45,888 nucleotides of DNA from Polyangiaceae bacterium. Lineage in GTDB: Bacteria > Myxococcota_A > Polyangia > Polyangiales > Polyangiaceae. The stretch is from assembly GCA_022842465.1 (NCBI GenBank), contig JALHPN010000046.1:1-45888 (forward strand). The letters run 5' to 3'. Below, one piece after another: positions 8,571-15,882 of the stretch; position 1 is the stretch's first letter; every line of letters begins with the position of its first letter. A program made the position numbers and the translations under genes. A model generated the notes under the pieces. That model was not told the DNA's origin. It saw only the letters and a list, made by a program, of their open reading frames with translations, and made no database searches.

Positions 8571-10277
8571 ATGAGACCGCGCGCAATTTGGATCGGCGGC
8601 CGCGCTCCCGTTACGCTCCACCCCGTGAGTCGCGTCAGCGGCGGCAAGTACCGCATCATCGCCCATCTCCGCGGCGGAGAGTCCGCGGAGGCGTCGCTCG
8701 TCTCCGTCGAGACCGCCGCCGCGAAGAGCGCCGAGGGCGGCGCGCTCGCCGTCATGAAGCGCCTCAAGCTCGGCGCGGACGCAGAGCCTCAGCTGCTCGA
8801 GCGGTTCGCCGACGAGGCGCGGCTCTGCAAGCGCTTCGACCACCCGAATCTCGCGAAGCTCTTCGAGGCGGGGATGGACGAGGACGGGCCCGTCCTCGTC
8901 TTCGAATACCTGGACGGCCCGACGCTCTCGCGCATCCGCTCGCGCGCCGTCCGGCGCGGCAACGGGGTTCCCCTCGCGCTCGCGATCTACATCGTGAAGC
9001 AGATCGCGACGGCGCTCGAGTACGCGCACGCCCTCGTCGACGAGGCGAAGAAGCCGCTCAAGGTCGTCCTCCGCGACGTCTCGCCGGAGAACGTGACCGT
9101 GACGTACGACGGCCAGGTGAAGCTCACCGAGTTCGGGATGGCGACGACCGCTGCCTCGACGAAGTCGCGCGAGAACCGCGTGAAGGGCAACGTCGCGTAC
9201 ATGGCGCCGGAGCAGGCCCGCGCCGAGTTCTCGCTCGACTCGCGCGCCGACATCTTCGCCCTCGGCGTCATCTTCTGGGAGCTCCTCGCCGGGCGTCGCC
9301 TGTGGGACGGCCTCTCGGAGGTCGACGTGCTCGCCAAGCTCGCCGACGATACGCCCTTGCCCGCCGTGAAGACGGTCGCCCCGGCGGTCCCGGAGTGGGT
9401 CGACGCCGTCTGCTCGCAAGCGCTCGCGAAGGTCCGTGACGAGCGCTTCGACACCGCGACGGAGCTGGTCGAGGCGCTCGACAAGGCGGCGACGAGCGCC
9501 GAGATGCAGGCGACCAACAAGGACCTCGCCGCCTTCGTCTCCCAGCTCTTCGCCGACGAGCGCGCGAAGATGAAGTCGGTCATCGACGAGGCTCGCCAGG
9601 CCGTCTCCTCGGCAGCCGACGCCGGGAAGGTCCCGCTCCCGGCGATCGGGACCCCGCGCGCGCCCGAGGTGAGCCCGTTCGTCGACATCGAGTCCGACCC
9701 CAAGCTCCGCTTCGGCGTCGTGCCCGCGGACGAGGCGCCGGCGAAGCGCGTCGTCGAGGTGATCCGCGTCGAGCCCTCGCCGGACCGCCGCTTCGCCTAT
9801 CTCATGGCGGCGCTCGTCGTCCTCGTCGTCGGCGTCGTCGCCGTCGTCGCCCTCACGAGCCCGAAGGAGGCGAAGGTGGAAGCGAAGCCCTACGTCGCCC
9901 CGACGCGACCGAGCAGCACGACGTCCGCGCCGGCGGGCTCCGCGTTCGCCGAGCCCCAGGAGGTCGCGATCGAGATCCGCGTCGTCCCGCTCGAGGCGAA
10001 GCTCTTCGTCGACGGCGTGAAGACGTCGAACCCGTACCGGACGAAGGTGGTGCCGGCGGGCTTCCGTCACCAGATCCGTGCGGAGATGGAGGGCTTCGAG
10101 ACGCGCACGATGACCGTCGCCTTCGACAAGGAGCGCGCCCTCGAGCTCGCGCTCGTGCCGGAGAAGCCGGAGAAGAAGCCGCCGGTCATCCGGAAGCCGC
10201 CTCCGCCTCCGCCTCCGCCTCCGGCTCCGGCTCCGAGCGCCCCTCTCATCCCGCAGCCGGTCCAGGGCGCGCCGTAG
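8571..10277 (+). CDS. Ser/Thr kinase-like protein (probable pseudokinase) with TM and PEGA domain
   Basis: 568 aa from ATG 8571. GTG 8625 is an alternative that removes 18 residues. The kinase fold covers about 25-305. The VMK lysine (Lys63), the alpha-C Glu (DEARLCKRF, Glu82), LRDVSPENV (Asp169, Asn174) and the APE motif (MAPEQARAE) are present. The glycine loop is reduced to LRGGESAEA, HRD is LRD, and the Mg-binding DFG is EFG (TEFGMA, 187-189). Phosphotransfer may therefore be lost or atypical. A single TM follows (about 408-428), then an extracytoplasmic PEGA domain (about 465-530) and a Pro-rich tail (543-556, nine consecutive prolines). PEGA domains are thought to bind surface structures, so it may be a membrane sensor or scaffold. 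The promoter side holds the ArsR-type operator at 8552. Confidence 0.85.
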   Translation: MRPRAIWIGGRAPVTLHPVSRVSGGKYRIIAHLRGGESAEASLVSVETAAAKSAEGGALAVMKRLKLGADAEPQLLERFADEARLCKRFDHPNLAKLFEAGMDEDGPVLVFEYLDGPTLSRIRSRAVRRGNGVPLALAIYIVKQIATALEYAHALVDEAKKPLKVVLRDVSPENVTVTYDGQVKLTEFGMATTAASTKSRENRVKGNVAYMAPEQARAEFSLDSRADIFALGVIFWELLAGRRLWDGLSEVDVLAKLADDTPLPAVKTVAPAVPEWVDAVCSQALAKVRDERFDTATELVEALDKAATSAEMQATNKDLAAFVSQLFADERAKMKSVIDEARQAVSSAADAGKVPLPAIGTPRAPEVSPFVDIESDPKLRFGVVPADEAPAKRVVEVIRVEPSPDRRFAYLMAALVVLVVGVVAVVALTSPKEAKVEAKPYVAPTRPSSTTSAPAGSAFAEPQEVAIEIRVVPLEAKLFVDGVKTSNPYRTKVVPAGFRHQIRAEMEGFETRTMTVAFDKERALELALVPEKPEKKPPVIRKPPPPPPPPPAPAPSAPLIPQPVQGAP

Positions 10278-10316
10278 GGATCGAGTCTCGCCGGAATCGG
10301 TGCTAGTCCGGACGCC

Positions 10317-11708
10317 ATGTCCGACGTCGCCAAGGTGGCGCTGAGCGCCGAGAACGCAGTCGAATCCTCGTTGGTCCGCCTCGGGCGGTACCTCTCCTTC
10401 GCGCCGATCTCGAGCGATCCGGCGGCGAAGGGCAAGCTCGCGGAGCTGGCGGCGGTCCTCCGCGACGACCTCGCGAAGCTCGGTCTCCAGCGCGCGCGCG
10501 TGCTCGACCTGCCGGACGCCCATCCGTGCGTCGCCGCGGAGTGGATGGGGGCGGGCCCGAACGCGCCGACGATCCTCGTCTACGGCCACTTCGACGTCCA
10601 GCCGGTGAAGGGCGAGACCTGGGACACCGATCCGCACGCCCTCGTGCGGAAGGGCGATCGCCTCTACGGGCGCGGTTCGGCCGACGACATGGGCGGTTGG
10701 CTCAGTCACTTCGTCGCGATGGAGGCGTGGCTCTCCCAGACGGGCAAGCTGCCCTGCAACGTGAAGGTGCTCCTCGAGGGAGAGGAGGAGATCGGCAGCC
10801 CGAACCTCGCGAAGTTCATGGATGCCCATCCCGACGCCTTCGAGTCGGATGCGATGGTCCTCACGGACTGCGAGAACCCGAGCGTCGACATCCCGGGTCT
10901 CACCGTGAGCCTGCGCGGTCTCCTCGAGGTGGAGGTCGCCGTCGCCAGCGCGAAGAGCGACGTGCACTCGGGTCTCTGGGGCAACATCGTCCCCGATCCC
11001 GCGACGACCTTGATCGCACTGCTCGCGCGCCTCGTGGACGCGGACGGACGTCTCGCGCTCGCCCGCCGCGAGATCGACCAGGCGTGGCTCGCGACCTCGC
11101 GCGACGTGCCGCTCACCCCGGACGTGATCCGGGCCGGCGCGCGTCTCCTCGACGGTGTGTCGCCGCTTCCCGACCGTGGGCTCTCGCCCGCAGCCTGGGC
11201 GTGGCGGCAGCCTGCGGTGACGGTGCTCTCGACGACCTTCCCCGCCCCGGGCTCGGAGAAGAACGCGATCCGAAGGTCCTGCTCCGCGAAGCTGAGCCTC
11301 CGCATCGCACCGGGGCAGACGTCCAAGCAGCTCTACGACGCCGTGGCGGCGGAGCTCTCCCGTGACGTGCCGGGTGGGCTCACGGTGTCCGTCACCGAGC
11401 TCCCCGGCGCGGCGTCGTCGTGGGACTACGTCGCGAAGGGGCCCGCCTTCGATGCGGCCGACCGCGCTTACGAGGCCGCCTGGGGACGCCGTCCGATCCG
11501 GATCGGCATCGGCGGCTCGATCCCGTTCGTCGCCCTCTTCGGGGAGCGGTTCTCTCGACTCCCTCTCGTGCTGAACGGCGTGATCGACCCCGAGACGGGC
11601 GCCCACGGCCCGAACGAGTCGATGCACGTCGGGGTCTACGCGAAGACCGTGAAGGCGAACGTGCACCTCTATGCCGAGCTCGCGCGCGCCCTCGTGAAGA
11701 GCGGGTAG
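10317..11708 (+). CDS. M20-family metallopeptidase (dipeptidase-like)
   Basis: 463 aa. The di-zinc metallopeptidase signatures are clear: YGHFDVQP (His91, Asp93), the bridging Asp in RGSADDMGG (about 120-127), and the catalytic/metal Glu in LLEGEEEIGS (154-161). A dimerisation domain follows the VHSGLWGN region. A late GIGGSIPF segment and a HGPNESMHV motif supply the last metal His. The length fits the M20 CNDP-like dipeptidase group. It would hydrolyse dipeptides or N-acyl amino acids in the cytoplasm. No signal peptide. The ATG lies 39 bases after the kinase-like gene, so the two may be co-transcribed, but no functional link is evident. Confidence 0.9.
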   Translation: MSDVAKVALSAENAVESSLVRLGRYLSFAPISSDPAAKGKLAELAAVLRDDLAKLGLQRARVLDLPDAHPCVAAEWMGAGPNAPTILVYGHFDVQPVKGETWDTDPHALVRKGDRLYGRGSADDMGGWLSHFVAMEAWLSQTGKLPCNVKVLLEGEEEIGSPNLAKFMDAHPDAFESDAMVLTDCENPSVDIPGLTVSLRGLLEVEVAVASAKSDVHSGLWGNIVPDPATTLIALLARLVDADGRLALARREIDQAWLATSRDVPLTPDVIRAGARLLDGVSPLPDRGLSPAAWAWRQPAVTVLSTTFPAPGSEKNAIRRSCSAKLSLRIAPGQTSKQLYDAVAAELSRDVPGGLTVSVTELPGAASSWDYVAKGPAFDAADRAYEAAWGRRPIRIGIGGSIPFVALFGERFSRLPLVLNGVIDPETGAHGPNESMHVGVYAKTVKANVHLYAELARALVKSG

Positions 11709-11813
11709 CCGCCCGACCGTCAGGAGCCCGGCGGGGCGGAACACGAGTTGCTTCGCTCGACGGCGGGGGGAGGCACGCCTGTGCCCTCGACGCCCTCCGG
11801 CTCGAGCGCGCCC

Positions 11814-14105
11814 ATGACCACCACCGTCCCGACCTCCTCCTCCGTCGCGACTGTCCCAGACGCCCTCGCCGCCTGCGAGCGCGAGCCGATCCTCCACCCC
11901 GGCGCGATCCAGCCCCATGGGGTTCTGCTCGTCTGTCGTGCGCACGACCTCCGCGTCCTCCAGGCGAGCGCGAACGCCGAGCGGCTCTTCGCCCGCTCCG
12001 TGGCGCTCCTGCTCGGTCAACGGCTCGGTGACCTCGTGGCCGGGGTCTCGCTCGCGCCAGGCGCGAACGCTTCCGAGGAGATGCTCGTCGCCGAAAACCC
12101 CGTCCACGTCGTCGTCGCGGGCCGCCCCTGCGAGGCGATCCTGCACAGGGTCGGCGATCGCATCCTCGTCGAGCTCGAGCCTTCACACCCGAGCGATAGG
12201 GCGCGCGCGCTCGCGCGTGAGGCCCATCGCCGGCTCCATCACGCGCTCGCACGCCTGCGGAGCGCGCGGTCGACCCACCATCTCCTCGCGATCACGGCCG
12301 AGGAGCTCCGCGCGCTCACGGCGGTCGATCGCGCGCTCGTCTACCGCTTCGAACGGGACGAGCACGGCGTCGTCGTCGCCGAGTGTCGACGCGAGGAGGT
12401 GACGCCGTACCTCGGGCTCCACTTCCCCGCGTCGGACGTTCCGCCCCCGGTGCGAGAGCTCTACGCGAGGAACCCGCTACGGCTCGTGCCCGACGCGCGT
12501 GCCGTGCCGTCACCGCTCGTCCCGGCGCTCGACCCCGAGACGCGCCGGCCGCTCGACCTCGGAGTGGCGGTGCTCCGAGCCGTCGCGCCGGTTCACTGCG
12601 AGTACCTCGCGAACATGGGGGTCCGCGCGTCGATGTCCGTCTCGCTCATGTGCGGCTCTCGTCTCTGGGGTCTCCTCGCGTGTCACCACGGCGCGCCACA
12701 CTTCGTCCCCTACGAGACGCGCGCCGCGTGCGAGCTCTTCGGCGAAGTGGTGGCGTCGCAGATCGTGCTCCTCGAGCAGCGGGAGCGCGCCGACGAGCGC
12801 GCCCACGCCGCCGAGCTCCGCGTCGCCGTCGTGCGCAGGATGAGCGCGTCCGGGATCGCTGCCGGGCTCGTGGGCGGCGGCGACGACGTGCTCGCCCTCT
12901 TCAGGGCCACCGGCGCGGCCCTCGTCTGCGCCGGGGACGTCACACGAGTCGGCAGGACGCCCGACGTCGAGGTGATCCAGGGGCTCGCGCGCTGGGTCCG
13001 GTCCGCCCAGCAGGGGGGGCTGCATCACACCGAGTGCCTCGCCGAGGTGCACCCGGCGGGGCAGCGCATCGCGGACGTCGCGAGCGGCGTTCTCGCGATC
13101 GTGTTCTCGGCCGAGACCGACTACGTCCTCTTCTGGTTCCGCCCCGAGCGCCCACGGACCGTGCGCTGGGCGGGCGACCCGCACGCGCCAGGCCACGTCG
13201 GGCCCGACGCTCGTCTCGGGCCGCGGAGGTCGTTCGACGAGTGGATCGAGACGGTTCGCGGTCGGTCCGAGCCGTGGCGGGACGTCGACCTCGAGAATGC
13301 ACGGGAGCTCCGCTCCGCGATCCTCGACGTCGTCGTGGCGAAGGCCGCGGAGCTTGCCCGGCTCAACGGCGACCTCCGCGCGGCAGTGCGCGCACGTGAC
13401 GAGTTCTTCTCGATGGCTTCCCACGAGCTCCGTACGCCCCTCTCGACGCTCGAGCTCCAGCTCGACGGGCTGGCGAGGCTCGCCCACGACGCCCCGGAGC
13501 TCACCCTCGGCTCCGAGCGTGTGGGACGAAGCCTCTCGATGGAGCGGCGCCAGCTCACGCGCCTGGAGCAGCTCGTCGACGAAATGCTCGATCTGTCGCG
13601 CCTCTCGTCGACGCGTCTCGAGATCGCCCCCCAGGAAGGGGTCGATCTCTGCCTCCTCGTCCGCGAGGTCCTCGCGCGGTTCGCGGACAAGCTCGCGAAG
13701 GTCGAGGTGCGGCTCCTCGCGCGCGGCGATCTCGTCGGGCGGTGGGACCGCTCTCGCCTCGATCAGGTGGTGACGAACCTCCTCTCCAACGCGATCAAGT
13801 ACGGAGAGGAGAAGCCCGTCACGATCGAGCTCTGGGGGCGGGGAGAGGTCGTCGTCCTCGGGGTGCGCGACCGCGGCGTGGGTCTCGACGCGACGAACCG
13901 AGCGGCTCTCTTCACGCGCTTTCATCGCGCGCCGTCGACCGCGCGCCGGTACTCGGGCTTCGGCCTCGGCCTCTGGATCGTGAAGCAGCTCGTCGAGGCC
14001 CACGGCGGCACCGTCGCCGTGGAGAGTGAGCTCGGGAAGGGCTCTCTCTTCGAGGTTCGCCTCCCGCGGCGCGCGGAGCGCCGTTGCATCGGCGCGGAAG
14101 GTTGA
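11814..14105 (+). CDS. bphP: Bacteriophytochrome sensor histidine kinase
   Basis: 763 aa from ATG 11814. A TTG at 11748 would extend it by 22 residues with no gain. The order is PAS-GAF-PHY-HisKA-HATPase. The biliverdin-attaching Cys is Cys21 in ACEREPILHPGAIQPHG. The GAF pocket has FPASDVP (Asp208), VHCEYLANMGVRASMSVSL (His261, Tyr264) and CHH (His291). The PHY tongue has PRRSF (470-474). These match the photochemically essential positions of the Deinococcus protein. The kinase has SHELRTPLS (His537), the N box LLSNAIKYG, and the G boxes RDRGVGLD and GFGLGLWIVK. It should sense red/far-red light and phosphorylate the response regulator 7 nt downstream. No heme oxygenase gene for biliverdin is in the window. 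Confidence 0.95.
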   Translation: MTTTVPTSSSVATVPDALAACEREPILHPGAIQPHGVLLVCRAHDLRVLQASANAERLFARSVALLLGQRLGDLVAGVSLAPGANASEEMLVAENPVHVVVAGRPCEAILHRVGDRILVELEPSHPSDRARALAREAHRRLHHALARLRSARSTHHLLAITAEELRALTAVDRALVYRFERDEHGVVVAECRREEVTPYLGLHFPASDVPPPVRELYARNPLRLVPDARAVPSPLVPALDPETRRPLDLGVAVLRAVAPVHCEYLANMGVRASMSVSLMCGSRLWGLLACHHGAPHFVPYETRAACELFGEVVASQIVLLEQRERADERAHAAELRVAVVRRMSASGIAAGLVGGGDDVLALFRATGAALVCAGDVTRVGRTPDVEVIQGLARWVRSAQQGGLHHTECLAEVHPAGQRIADVASGVLAIVFSAETDYVLFWFRPERPRTVRWAGDPHAPGHVGPDARLGPRRSFDEWIETVRGRSEPWRDVDLENARELRSAILDVVVAKAAELARLNGDLRAAVRARDEFFSMASHELRTPLSTLELQLDGLARLAHDAPELTLGSERVGRSLSMERRQLTRLEQLVDEMLDLSRLSSTRLEIAPQEGVDLCLLVREVLARFADKLAKVEVRLLARGDLVGRWDRSRLDQVVTNLLSNAIKYGEEKPVTIELWGRGEVVVLGVRDRGVGLDATNRAALFTRFHRAPSTARRYSGFGLGLWIVKQLVEAHGGTVAVESELGKGSLFEVRLPRRAERRCIGAEG

Positions 14106-14112
14106 AGCCCCG

Positions 14113-14490
14113 ATGGCGAGCCACGCGCTCCTCCTCGTCGAGGACGACGACGACCTCCGCCTCACGGTCGCCGAGGTCCTTCGTGATCACGGCGTGGAGG
14201 TCGTCGAGGCCTCCAACGGCGTGGAAGCCCTCGACTGGATGCACGCGCACGAGAAGCCCGCCGCGATCGTGCTCGACCTCATGATGCCGAAGATGGACGG
14301 CATGCAGTTCCGCGCGGCGCAGCTCGAAGACCCGGACCTGCGGGACATTCCGGTCGTCTTCATGACGGCGTCGACGGTGGGGCAGCACGTGCTCGACGCC
14401 GCCGGCGCCGCGGCCGTCCTGAGGAAGCCGGTGACGATCGAGGAGCTCTTCACCGTTCTCGGCCGGTTCGTGGAGGTCGGTCGCGGGTGA
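14113..14490 (+). CDS. Single-domain response regulator, likely BphP partner
   Basis: 125 aa. A receiver domain only: the acidic pocket VEDDDDLR, phospho-acceptor Asp55 in IVLDLMMPKMDG, Thr85 in FMTAST and Lys105 in LRKP. No output domain, so it would act by protein contact as a CheY- or Spo0F-like intermediate. It starts 7 bases after the bacteriophytochrome stop, the usual layout of a BphP with its cognate regulator. The frame is open further upstream, but that would overlap the kinase and has poor codon usage. Confidence 0.9.
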   Translation: MASHALLLVEDDDDLRLTVAEVLRDHGVEVVEASNGVEALDWMHAHEKPAAIVLDLMMPKMDGMQFRAAQLEDPDLRDIPVVFMTASTVGQHVLDAAGAAAVLRKPVTIEELFTVLGRFVEVGRG

Positions 14491-14666
14491 GGGTGAAGAC
14501 GTGTCGCCGTCGAGGGCGGCGTGCGGCGAAAGGCGCCGCTCCCGCTCGCCTTGCGCCACCCCCCTCCCTGGAACTACAGTAAAGGGGCCTCACGACACGT
14601 CTCGTCGCAACCACGACGCTCTCTCGGCCTCATCGGGATCGCTCTCGCCTGCGAAGGTTCGTTCCA

Positions 14667-15182
14667 GTGATCCGAGAATCGAGAGAACTTTCCGTGAAAC
14701 ATCAAGACTTGCCACGCGTCCTCCGTCGGGCCGTCGGCCTCATGCGCTTCGCTCGGGAAGCCGTCTCTGCGAGCTCCGCCTCGCTCTTTCTCGTCGACCC
14801 GGCGAGGGACGCGCTGCGCGGCCTCGTGAGCGAGTGGGATTGGACCCGCACGAGCTTTCCCTCCGCGCTCGGCGAGTGGCCTACGGTAGTTGACTCGCTG
14901 GCGGACGGCGACCTCCGCTGGATCTCCGCGGCCGACGCGCGCGGCGGTGAGGCGGGCTGGTTCGAGGAGCGCGGCATCCGAGGCACGCTCTGCGTGCCGA
15001 TGCGGACGGGGCCCGCGAGCTCCCGTGCGCTCGGCGTCCTCTTCTTCGACTTCGCCTCCCGTCACGTCGACCTCGGGCGCGCCGAGAGGGCCGTCCTCCA
15101 CGACGTCGGGCGACGATGCGCCCGCGCTCTCGTGCGCACGCTCGAGGACGTGCCCGCTTCAGAGGACCGATGGGTGCATTGA
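14667..15182 (+). CDS. GAF-domain protein
   Basis: 171 aa from GTG 14667. A second GTG at 14694 is equally possible, because A/T third positions are common in both. A single GAF domain is recognisable: SASSASLFLVDPARDALRGLV, a central loop ADGDLRWISAADARGGE, then RGIRGTLCVPMRTG and RALGVLFFDF. No phytochrome Cys/His pocket is evident, so a bound chromophore is not expected. The 176 bases before it hold no gene that I see. Downstream, the next gene overlaps it by 13 nt. It may be a soluble ligand- or redox-sensing partner in the phytochrome neighbourhood. Confidence 0.72.
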   Translation: MIRESRELSVKHQDLPRVLRRAVGLMRFAREAVSASSASLFLVDPARDALRGLVSEWDWTRTSFPSALGEWPTVVDSLADGDLRWISAADARGGEAGWFEERGIRGTLCVPMRTGPASSRALGVLFFDFASRHVDLGRAERAVLHDVGRRCARALVRTLEDVPASEDRWVH

Positions 15183-15667
15183 GCATGGTCGGTCGTCCGA
15201 TCGTCCGCAAGTACGCCGGCCCGGTGGCCACAGACGCGATCGATCTCGCAAACGTCGCCTCGGTCGAGGTGACCTCCGAGCAAGCGCTCTACCCGGTCGA
15301 CCACCTCTTCGACGGCCTTGCCGGTCAGGGCGGGAGCTGCTGGGTCGCGTCGGCAGCGGGGATGCAGGCCGTCACGCTCCATTTCCACGAGCCGATCGAC
15401 GTCGGCACGGTCGTCGTCGAGAGCGAGGAGCGCTGGGACACGCGCGTGCAGCACATCGACGTGACCGCGATGCAGGGTAGCGGGCCCGAGACCCAGCCGG
15501 TCCACGAGGGCAAGAGCTGCTCGTTCGACTACGCGCCGTATCGCGCGAGCTTCCACCGCGCCACGTGGGCGGTCGCGGCACGGGGAGTCACCCAGCTGCG
15601 CATCCGTGTGACGCCGACGCCGCTCTCGCTCCGTGCCACCCTCACCTCCGTGATTGTCCGTGGATAA
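15170..15667 (+). CDS. Discoidin-like (galactose-binding fold) beta-sandwich protein
   Basis: 165 aa from ATG 15170, with AGAGGA just upstream. ATG 15185 is the alternative and is non-overlapping. The pattern is VTSEQALYPVDHLFDGLAG, then GSCWVAS, MQAVTLHFHEPIDVGTVVVE and a late VTQLRIRVTP strand. This resembles the F5/8 type C/discoidin jelly-roll family found as stand-alone bacterial proteins. No signal peptide. Such folds bind carbohydrate or lipid, but the ligand here is unknown. It overlaps the GAF gene upstream by 13 nt and is followed within a few bases by a small coiled-coil gene, so the three probably form one unit. Confidence 0.65.
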   Translation: MGALSMVGRPIVRKYAGPVATDAIDLANVASVEVTSEQALYPVDHLFDGLAGQGGSCWVASAAGMQAVTLHFHEPIDVGTVVVESEERWDTRVQHIDVTAMQGSGPETQPVHEGKSCSFDYAPYRASFHRATWAVAARGVTQLRIRVTPTPLSLRATLTSVIVRG

Positions 15668-15671
15668 CGCC

Positions 15672-15875
15672 ATGAAGATTCTCGAGAAGCTCGATATCGC
15701 CTTGTCCGAGGTCACCGCCGCCGAGAACGCCCTCGAGGGAGTCCTCCGCGAGCTGCGCGCCGGCGTGCGCGCGGAGAAGGTGACGATCACGACCACCGTC
15801 GAGGGGGCGTTCGACCGGCTGCGGAAGAGTCGCGCCGAGCTCGCGCGTCTCCGCGAGCTCCCCGACGAGGAGTGA
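15672..15875 (+). CDS. Small coiled-coil protein
   Basis: 67 aa. Almost entirely helical, with heptad-like hydrophobic spacing (MKILEKLDIALSEVTAAENAL and later FDRLRKSRAELARLREL). No Cys, no TM. A GTG at 15660 overlapping the preceding stop is an alternative start. The codons have strong G/C third positions. It sits four bases after the beta-sandwich gene and ends seven bases before the convergent polymerase stop. Function unknown. A small adaptor of the preceding proteins is possible. Confidence 0.6.
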   Translation: MKILEKLDIALSEVTAAENALEGVLRELRAGVRAEKVTITTTVEGAFDRLRKSRAELARLRELPDEE

Positions 15876-15882
15876 CGCCGCG

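Noticed and set aside
11748..11813. TTG start for the bacteriophytochrome
   Set aside because: ATG 11814 places the chromophore Cys at residue 21, as in known bacteriophytochromes. The added 22 residues are low-complexity.
8019..12146. A 1375-residue open frame on the minus strand
   Set aside because: Its composition is that of an antisense shadow of the kinase-like, M20 and phytochrome genes. No domain is recognisable.
14667..15182. Heme oxygenase (BphO) to supply biliverdin next to BphP
   Set aside because: The sequence is a GAF domain and lacks heme-oxygenase helices and the proximal His motif.
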